This document shows, in pieces, positions 56,043 through 64,000 of a stretch of 64,000 bases of DNA. The position numbers and the translations under genes are program-made. The stretch is taken from contig OX457046.1 in assembly GCA_949752735.1 (NCBI GenBank), forward strand, positions 31,534,316 through 31,598,315. The letters run 5' to 3'. This DNA is from Lumbricus terrestris (lineage: Eukaryota > Annelida > Clitellata > Crassiclitellata > Lumbricidae). The notes under the pieces are model-generated. The model was not told the DNA's origin, ran no database searches, and saw nothing but the letters and a program-made list of their open reading frames with translations. Numbering within the stretch: the first letter of the stretch is position 1; every line of letters begins with the position of its first letter.

Positions 56043-56607
56043 CAGTCACGGGCCCTAAAATTTCTGTGGAAGGGAATTTTTATAAACAAATTGCGAAGAG
56101 ATAAGAGCGCATGTATGACCCTCAATTTTATATGTAGCCTATAATTATGGGACCACACATAGAATATTATTCTTAATTCAGTCATTTAACTCGAAGGAAT
56201 AAGACTGATCGTAGTTAATTTTCTCTTCAATATTTAAATATGACATTGTTTAAAAAGGGCATGAATCAAAAACTTTTCTGCATAACTACCTAGCCCTGAC
56301 CACCAAACGTCGGATGGAAAGACAAGTTGGAAATAGGGTTTGCGCCTGTGGTTCTGACAGTTGCTAGAGTCAAGATTAGTTTTCTTAGAGTGCCGGAGAA
56401 ACCAATGCACACTTTTTGTGAAGCAGAAATGCAGCACTCAGCAAGCGATCTATTGAGGAGAAAGAGAAAGAAAGAAGCAAGATCATCAAGTATATAAGTA
56501 ATCATACAGTCTGGTAGTTGGTCAAGTTCACACGATTTATAAGGTCATCAACTGAGGAAACAACTCGTAGATCAGCCTAGGCCTATAGGCCATAAATTGT
56601 CGTTATT

Positions 56608-56888
56608 CAGCGGCGCCGCCAGGATTTTTTTTCTGTACGCACTTTTTTTCTGTACGCACAACTTGCACAAAATAAGAATACGCGAAATGAAGTTATGAAC
56701 TGTTATGACGATCTTTAATGGGCATGCAGTGAGTGAGAAGTGTACGTGGTCCACTACTAAAGTAGGCTAGATTCAATAGAATTTCATCGCTTATAATATT
56801 TCACGCTTTAATTTACAATTTGTTATTTTTTTTAGCCTTTCCGCGCTGTACGCACTTGCGTAAGTGCGTACGCCTAACGGCGCCCCTG
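56608..56888. mobile_element. hAT-like MITE
   Basis: CAGCGGCGCCGCC at the left, GGCGCCCCTG at the right, perfect 8-bp duplication tcgttatt (56600-56607, 56889-56896). An (ATT)n microsatellite starts directly after it. Confidence 0.83.
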
Positions 56889-56890
56889 TC

Positions 56891-56892
<2 letters not shown>

Positions 56893-56959
<67 letters not shown>

Positions 56960-56972
56960 ATTATTATTATTA
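56893..56972. repeat. (ATT)n microsatellite
   Basis: Begins at the right target duplication of the MITE 56608-56888, as if the insertion site or duplication seeded the repeat. Confidence 0.88.
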
Positions 56973-57310
56973 TTATTATATCATAAGTGTAAAGACATCA
57001 AAAATGGAAGACGTGCAGGAGAATTCTGGAGGTGAAGCATATGATGCATATCGGATGTAGCGGCACGGAGAGAGTTTGTCTTCATGTTGAGCATATTGAA
57101 GAATACCGTACATCAGCAAAGAACTGTGGAGTCTCGAACGGACCAGGAATCGACCAAGAAGCCCAGAAATGGAAGACAAGAAACGTTCGTATGTCTTCTA
57201 ATGATCATCTCCTAACAATGTATTCCATCTAGCGAATAATCTAGAGGAAGAGGAATCAGCGAATGGTACATTTGTTCGCTGAATCCTGTAGGAAGCAGAT
57301 CCGGAGCGTC

Positions 57311-57852
57311 ATACATACATACATACATACATACATACATACACACACACAAACATACATACATACATACATACATACATACATACATACATACATACAT
57401 ACATACATACATACATACATACATACATACATACACACACACACATACATACATACATACATACATACATACATACATACATACATACATACATACATAC
57501 ATACATACATACATACACATACACACATACATACACACATACATACATACATACATACATACATACATACATACATACATACATACATACATACATCCAT
57601 ACATACATACATACATACATACATACATACATACATACATACATACATACATACATACATACATACATACATACATACATACATACATACATACATACAC
57701 ACATACACACACACACATACATACATACATACATACATACATACATACATACATACATACATACATACATACATACATACATACATACATACATACATAC
57801 ATACATACATACATACATACATACATACATACATACATACATACATACATAA
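57311..57852. repeat. (ACAT)n long microsatellite
   Basis: About 540 bp of CATA with short CA islands, the reverse complement of the 50418-50998 array. Frames through it are artefacts. Confidence 0.95.
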
Positions 57853-58775
57853 TTACATGCATACATACATACGCTCATTCAGGTTTCTAAGTGAAAGTTT
57901 ATGAGATTCACTTTGTGCAGCGCAGTAGTATCACTAGTGTTTCAATGCGAAATAAAAAAAAAAGTAAAAGTAGCAGTAAAAATAGATGTCAATTCTCCAA
58001 AGGACTCAGGACAAGTTCCATGCATCTTCCCCCTATGAGCAGGCGCCCATGTCTATGTTTTCAATTTGGACGATAGAGTGATAGTCAATTATGTCTTGGA
58101 ATAATCATTCGGGACGCCAGAACGATGGATTACCCCTATGACGAGATGGATTGATTGAATAAGTGGATATTCATAAATCATCTTAAACGCATGAAGCCCT
58201 AGTCAAATTAACTCTTTTGCGACGAAATATCGTTGGCTTCACAGACGTATTTAGCACATTATCGTCGGATTTGTGGTAAGTGACGCCATGCTGTTCTCTG
58301 GCCGAGTCTGTCATGTATTGCTAACCCAGATATACACGGTGCATTGATCGCAAGCTTCGGGTTGGCAGGTCGTCACGAGAAAGCGCGAGTAGGGCTACTT
58401 TTCAACGCGCTGGCGAATGATAATTAATTTTGTCCTCACATTGCAACCTCGGTATATTTTGGGCTCCTTTGCATTGTCCCGCGGTCGATGTAGGTTACTA
58501 TAGGCTACTTTTGGGCTACTAGCTGTTATTCGTGTATCATGTAGTGTTTAATCGAGTCCACGTTCCTTTAAGGGGGGATTGGAGTTTCTTAGGGGTAGGG
58601 GGAAGACCACTGGACTTTTGCATGACGACCTTTTTATAGGCTTTCTCTCAAAATTTCTGAAAAACATGCAATTTCCGGTACTTTAGAATCTCATGACCTT
58701 TTTTATTTTCTCTGTGATGCTACTCTATTGAATTATTATAGCAATGAAATTTTACAATCTTTGATTTATTGGGGG

Positions 58776-59125
58776 GGTCGTCCCGTAGCTCAGTGGAGAG
58801 AGCGCTGGCCGTTAAACTGAGAGTCATACGCGCGACCCGGGTTCAAGCCTCGCTCAGGGCAAAAATTTATTTTAAAAAATTATGTTAGCTGCCATTGGCG
58901 CTTTGCTGTTGTGTTGCTTGACTCGGGATCTGCTAAAAAAATACAGATAGCCCCTCCCACTTCTGGCTTGGCCGACCAGAAGTGATCCAGTACTTAGGCC
59001 ATTAGTTAAGTTACCGAACCCACTGCTGTAAAGCCGACCTGCATGCGTGTCGTGCTACAGTGGGCCGTATTTCGTATAACCTGCATCTGCAATCATTCTG
59101 CGGTGTGTCAGATTGAATCATTAAA
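58776..59125 (+). mobile_element. third SINE family with tRNA-like head
   Basis: TAGCTCAGTGG at 58786 and GGGTTCAAGCC at 58839 are good Pol III A and B boxes. The 5' and 3' arms do not pair as an acceptor stem, so this is not a functional tRNA. About 270 bp of unrelated tail follows. Related flanking sequence occurs on both sides (58655-58770, 59160-59287). Confidence 0.55.
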
Positions 59126-60437
59126 AGGAATATTATAATATTACAAATATTTTTCGAGAAACATGCATGCCAATTCCGGTTGTATAATAATTCGCTAGGC
59201 TACGTTTATATCGTCACGACCTTTTTTATACCGATGCTGCACTATTGAATTATTTCAGCATGAAATTTTACATGTTTTGATTTTACAACATTTTCTGTGG
59301 TGGATGTCATTCTTTGGGGAACTTCCTCCACCAAAGACGTCTTGATTAAACTGGTGGCATGTTGCCAATTGCCAACTTTATCATAAATCCATGCTTTAAT
59401 AACCTACATGCGAGTTACTAGTCTTCCGTAAGAACTAGGCAGTGTGCCATCTAAAGGTGACGTAGATGATTTAATCATGATTGTGTCTAGTGATGTGACT
59501 AACGAGGCCAGCAATGTACATTTTCAATGTGAATGGCAATAATTTACTGCTGTCACTAGCTGCTCATCTCGCGACTTTTCGGCTACTTTTTGACGTGATC
59601 CGCGACAAAGCATTTCTCGAAATGCTGCAACCTGCACAGTAAGCTTAGACGCACGTAGGCAGATGCATACATTGCATAGAGTGCCCCTATAGGTGAGCGT
59701 AGAGCGTTATCAGCAGTGGAGAGCTGCCGTAAATTGCAATTACATGAAGGCTTTGTTTATCTTAGTCAATGCCGTTCTAATAAGTCTCCACCGAGGGGTG
59801 ATACATCATTTTATCTCAGCGTATCGGAAGCCGATGGAGACATTCCGCCAATGTTCCGCCTTCAGTGACCCTCGACAGGGTTTTACGAGCACCTCATAAT
59901 CCCATCCAGCCACCCTCCAACACCTGGTCTTATCCCTTCTTCCCATGCGCACCACCACCCCGATCTTCTTCCGATTTCCATTTGGCACAGTGCCAGTGAC
60001 GGCTACCGTCGTCTCATGTCTGATGTATTCTGCTGAGAGCGGACAGAAGACAATCGCATTTGGTTAACAGCTCTTGCGACCCATAAAAATTACGTGTCCA
60101 GTTTTCTGTATCCTGTACAGTACACACGTAGTATTGGAAGGAATGGAGAGCAAGGTCAACCATTGGTATGCTTTATGCGGCCATTTGCAGTCATGCTCAA
60201 CGTGCGAGAAAGCGAATCTACTACGGTGAGAGTCAAAGAGCAAAAACTTAATAGAAGAAGTCAGAGCATAATGGAATTCTACTCGCGGATATCTTAATTG
60301 TCAAAATAACTTGATAGGTGTAGGGCTGTAGGCCTAAATCAAAACAACGTTGGTCGGGAAAATGAGCAGGGTGGAGGTTTCATTAAACCAAGGCATCGAT
60401 GCTCAAAGCGTTGCATTTTCCCTTATGCTATTCCATT

Positions 60438-60655
60438 GTGGGGCGCGGTGGTGTAGTGGTGGCGTCGTTGCATTGAAGCCGGAAGGTTCGAGGTTCGAAT
60501 CCACCTCAATTCGCCGCGTAGGGGCCTTGGGCAAGTCCTTCACTCGCAATTGCTCAGCGCTTCGGCGTGAAACTCCGATGCAGTGTCCGCTCTGCAGTCG
60601 GGAGCGCCTCTGAGTAGTGTGCTTGAAGGGGCGCTATAACAAGTGCACATACATG
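60438..60655 (+). mobile_element. tRNA-derived SINE, best copy
   Basis: Pol III A-box-like TGGTGTAGTGGT at 60449 and B-box GGTTCGAATCC at 60492, a shared body, and a 3' end (gagcgcctctgagtag to ggggcgctata) that is also the tail of the LINE fragments here. This suggests it borrows the LINE's 3' end for mobilisation. Confidence 0.85.
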
Positions 60656-60868
60656 CCAACTGTGAGATTTCGTCCAAATGACATTTTAAAAGGTCGTCAG
60701 AAATTTTGGCGGATGAAAATAGAAATTTCCTCCCCCGAGGATTCAGGCTTCCAAAGGCTTATTCACTGCGCTGATAAAAACCATAGCTAGGTCATATTAT
60801 GCACGCGATAAATGTAACTTAAGTTTCTTGTGAAATTCAATGTATATGTTTAAAATGCATTTCTATTG

Positions 60869-61235
60869 TCAAAAAACAGTGGGTGGATTCACTAAAAACA
60901 TGTGCGGAGTTTATCAGGGACTGGGGGGGCTAAGTCACCCTAAGAAGACCCAAAATCATTTTTTACCGTGTAAATGGCGTCTTAGCCACCTCCCCCAAGA
61001 AGGCTTTAGCCCCTCCAAGAACGGAAACCAAACTACGCCCATGACTAAAAGTGATGTAACTTTTGTTCTGCTTCAATATTTTGGTGGAATTTAGCAACTG
61101 TTGTTTGTAAATATAGAATTTTTATAGATTGCCTTTAGGCCTGGGCCTATAAGTATGAAAAATCAGACTTGGAAATTCTTACTTCTGGTCATGGTATTGG
61201 CAAAAATCGTTAGTTTTTTTATGGTCTACCGTGTA
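60869..61235. mobile_element. diverged half of the 46042-type element with nested insertion
   Basis: Contains gtgggtgg.ttcacta and the actaaaagt.atgtaac.. blocks of the 46042 element, split by about 130 bp of G/C-run MITE sequence, and ends in a ctaccgtgta terminus. Confidence 0.5.
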
Positions 61236-61365
61236 GAAGCTCGTTAAACGTAAGTTGGATTTATGGAAGCAATAATTGCTGCTCAAAATATATAATAGAA
61301 GTTCGGTTGATGAAAATAAGTCTTGCTTCAATAGAAGTTGGACGATGAGAATAATTCCTGACCGC

Positions 61366-61442
61366 TCCAAATTGTCCGACCCCGAATCGTCCGGATCCAA
61401 ATTGTCTGCTCCGAATCGCCTGGCTCCGAATTGCCTGGGGAC
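61366..61442 (+). repeat. degenerate 13-17-bp tandem repeat
   Basis: Five variants of TCCGAATTGTCCG/GACCCGAATCGTCC. Confidence 0.6.
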
Positions 61443-63595
61443 CATTTATTGCAGCTTCAGATCGCAACTATCGATGATCACCGAGTGATTGCCTTGCATT
61501 GTGATTGCAGCGCCATTAAGGTAATGAAATTTAACTGTATACAGTCTTAGATTACACTATCACGGTTAGGACCAAATAGCCAATGTTTATATATGACGGT
61601 CTTTGCAAATGACATCGATTGACCGCAGGCCACGACACTCTACCACGTAGGCCTACCTACAAATATACTGAAGCAATTTCACCAAACTAATCTACACAGA
61701 AGGCTGATCATTGAAAGCGTCGGCGACTCTTACCGCACCCGGTGTTGTTTATACGCGCTGGGGAGACGCTGACGACATCTGCGCCGATTCAGATAAGGCG
61801 CGCATGGAACTGGAGCGAGCAAAAGCCGAACCATTGTCGCTGGGAGCCGATGATGGACTCAATGGGAAGTCGGTTTTCGCGTCTGTCTATTCAGCGTCGT
61901 CCAATATTAGCGACCATTAGGAGGGAAGAGTGAATGATGAAAAAGATGTCCCTGCTCCAGAACTCGGGCCTCGTTTGTCAGGATGGACGCCGTAAAGGAG
62001 TCAGAGTCAGGCAATGCCCATTGTAACAGCGACAGAAGCGCACGCGTACGGGTTTGGAACGGGAGAAACGGCGGATGGGGTGGGGAGGGGTGAGTGGGTT
62101 CTTGAAATGTTGCGTTCTATGCAACTACAATTTTAATTTAATCGGTCATTTCTTGGTTAGAATACAATAGCCTAATAATGATAAAGATTATTATTATTAT
62201 TACTATTATTGTTATTTCATTTTTTGAATATTTGTTTGCCCCGAGGTATTATAGGCCTACAGGATCCCTCAGGGACTTTGCTCTTCACAAATCCTATCCT
62301 GATTCCTCCTCTTCTCATCACTTCCCTCGTCATTTCAATTCTAAACATCACCCACCTTAGCCGTCTATCTGCCTGCCTGCCTGATTCTTCGGACTTGACC
62401 TGCTGCCTATCGATTTTGTTTTGAATAAGCGCCTGTCAATAAGCTGGTTCCCGCGACTTGGCTTTTGTGGACGCTGTATAAGTCTCGAGATTACTATTAC
62501 GATTACGATTACGACTTCACTACCGCCTACGGAGCCTAGTATAAAATAAAAAAACTTGTGCGGCGTAAATATTTAATTGTTCGTATAGTTTGTGCTCCGT
62601 GCGTAGCAATTAGTCTATTCTTTTGACTTCGCATTCGAGCGTATACAGAGTGTTCACAATGAGGCGAAAATATTATCCGCCGGACGAGTAAATTGACGAG
62701 GGGCATGTACAATGTTCAATGTTGTTCATCTCTCACTCATCCCTGTATCCTCCACTATTATAATATGCTGCGTATAGCCTACGCACATTTCAGTATCGCC
62801 AATATAGATACATCATACAAGGTATAATGGAGTCATTTGTATGTTAGGTTATTTATCTGGGCAGCACCACATTACACCGGATTACAGCTTTTCGAAATAG
62901 GAAAAGCAAAAAAGACATAATTTTGTGGAGCCAGCAGAGATTGGAGCCACATCACCACAGTATAATACACGCATAGGTCTATAACCGTTTGACTATCCAC
63001 GTAATAATTATATGCCTTTGGACCTGGACTTGAAACAATGCATAACTCTGGAGTCTGGACAAACTGGCAACTTCCGTTGATAGTCGGGTCAATCTACGAA
63101 ATAACTTCGGTGAACCCCCAACAAATCTTTGCTAAGCTTCGGTGGATAAGCTGATTCGTCTGACGTAGTTTTTCCCCACTGACCGAGTGCGGATATTATG
63201 ATTATTACTTCGTATAACCGGAGTTTCAAGGCTATAGTATACGGACAGTTCACTGCTTATTTCAAAACCTTGTGAAGTATTTAGCTTTTATGTAGGAATC
63301 GTGTGCGCGTGCATACACGAGCCTTGGCATATACATGAAAATTGCTGTTGCATTAATTAGTAGGCTCTTCCTTTCACAGCGAAGGGTGTTTAGGCCTATG
63401 GTGTTTTTAGGGTACCGGTAATGGCTAACACTCTGGCATGCACAAAGAGCGCATGCATGGTCGCGGGGTCGCTCCCCGCTATCCTCCCAGCCTTCCGTTC
63501 GGCAGATCGAATGTTGGTAATACGAGAAGCATAGGAGTGACGGCGCTTTGCGTGGCTGCCGACATTTAAATTCACCTCATAAGATAAGATAAGAT

Positions 63596-63806
63596 CAGTG
63601 GCGGCGCTAGGGGGGGCTAATCCCCCTACAAGAGGTTCAGCCCCCCTAAAAAAGGGCTATCCGAATTTTTTTACATTCAAATATCCACGATTTTCGGCTG
63701 ACGACTAAAAAAAAGGTCGTCAGAAATTATGGCGGCGAAAATGGAAAATTTTCGCCGCGTGGCTCAGCCCCCCCACCCCCAAACTGAACTCCTGGCGCCG
63801 CCACTG
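63596..63806. mobile_element. hAT-like MITE (CAGTGGCGGCGC family)
   Basis: CAGTGGCGGCGC ... GGCGCCGCCACTG with perfect 8-bp duplication gataagat, inserted in a (GATAA)n tract. Close relative of 21946-22242. Confidence 0.87.
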
Positions 63807-64000
63807 GATAAGATAAGATAAGATAAGAATATTCTTTAATTCACCAAAATTCTAACCGCATTTTGGTTTACAGACGTAGTACAATTAAATGAAATGTATA
63901 CATGACACGTAATAGGCAGATACATATTAACGGAGAAGATCTAATGGATAACAGAGTCCAGTTGATTTACAAGTTTTCCGACGAATTTATATTGTTGGAA

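Larger units (their letters stand above)
57900..64000. other. distal region without a confident gene
   Basis: SINEs at 58776 and 60438, MITE pieces and simple repeats. Short GC-richer open stretches near 59.7-60.0 and 61.7-61.9 kb lack recognisable domains and mostly lack ATG starts. A LINE-like tail at 62246-62510 resembles 60-165 at the other end of the window. Confidence 0.5.

Noticed and set aside
57212..57904. Long open frames through the ACAT array
   Set aside because: Same repeat artefact as at 50.4 kb.
58776..58862. Functional tRNA gene
   Set aside because: A and B boxes are good but the acceptor arms do not pair and a SINE-like tail follows.
61711..61920. 69-codon GC-rich frame
   Set aside because: Starts at TTG, has no recognisable motif and no supporting neighbour; cannot be separated from chance.

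Overview
This is a eukaryotic, AT-rich, intron-rich animal window dominated by one large plus-strand gene: a LAR-type (type IIa) receptor protein tyrosine phosphatase, the single invertebrate counterpart of vertebrate PTPRF/PTPRD/PTPRS. Twenty-eight coding exons (4021-40345) join in consistent phase into about 1,692 residues plus stop. The 5' end (signal peptide, Ig1, Ig2) lies before the window. The order is Ig3, eight intact FN3 repeats, a membrane-proximal region, one transmembrane helix, and tandem phosphatase domains D1 (active-site signature intact) and D2 (pseudophosphatase-type residues). The close match to vertebrate LAR and the repeat load (tRNA SINEs, LINE tails, hAT-like MITEs) fit a marine invertebrate, perhaps an echinoderm or other invertebrate deuterostome; that assignment is inference.

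Layout: 1-4020 is upstream intron or flank with MITEs and repeat fragments. 4021-26330 encodes the ectodomain and TM helix. 26887-40345 encodes the cytoplasmic part. 40346 to about 42160 is the probable 3'UTR. 42.2-47.4 kb is repeat-rich intergenic DNA with a 1-kb foldback element. On the minus strand, 47514-48053 is a TMEM74-like two-TM protein, and 49510-49809 is an ORF whose start resembles that gene's start. 50.4-51.0 and 57.3-57.9 kb are two long, mutually complementary tetranucleotide arrays that bracket a minus-strand HLH gene lacking a basic region (Id-like, 54058-54444). 58-64 kb is repeats with no confident gene.

The most unusual signal is that two coding-exon boundaries of the phosphatase gene have been amplified into minisatellites. 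A 60-bp unit carrying branch-point-like sequence, 3' splice site and the first coding bases of the first D1 exon is repeated about 12 times just upstream of the real exon. A 71-bp unit carrying the last coding bases and 5' splice site of the D1 active-site exon is repeated seven more times downstream of the real donor. Other points are a truncated FN3 exon relic at the expected FN4 position, a GC-AG intron, an in-frame 18-nt alternative acceptor in D1, an inverted SINE pair enclosing three D1 exons, a set of hAT-like MITEs with 8-bp target duplications, and strong over-representation of the palindrome TAGGCCTA.
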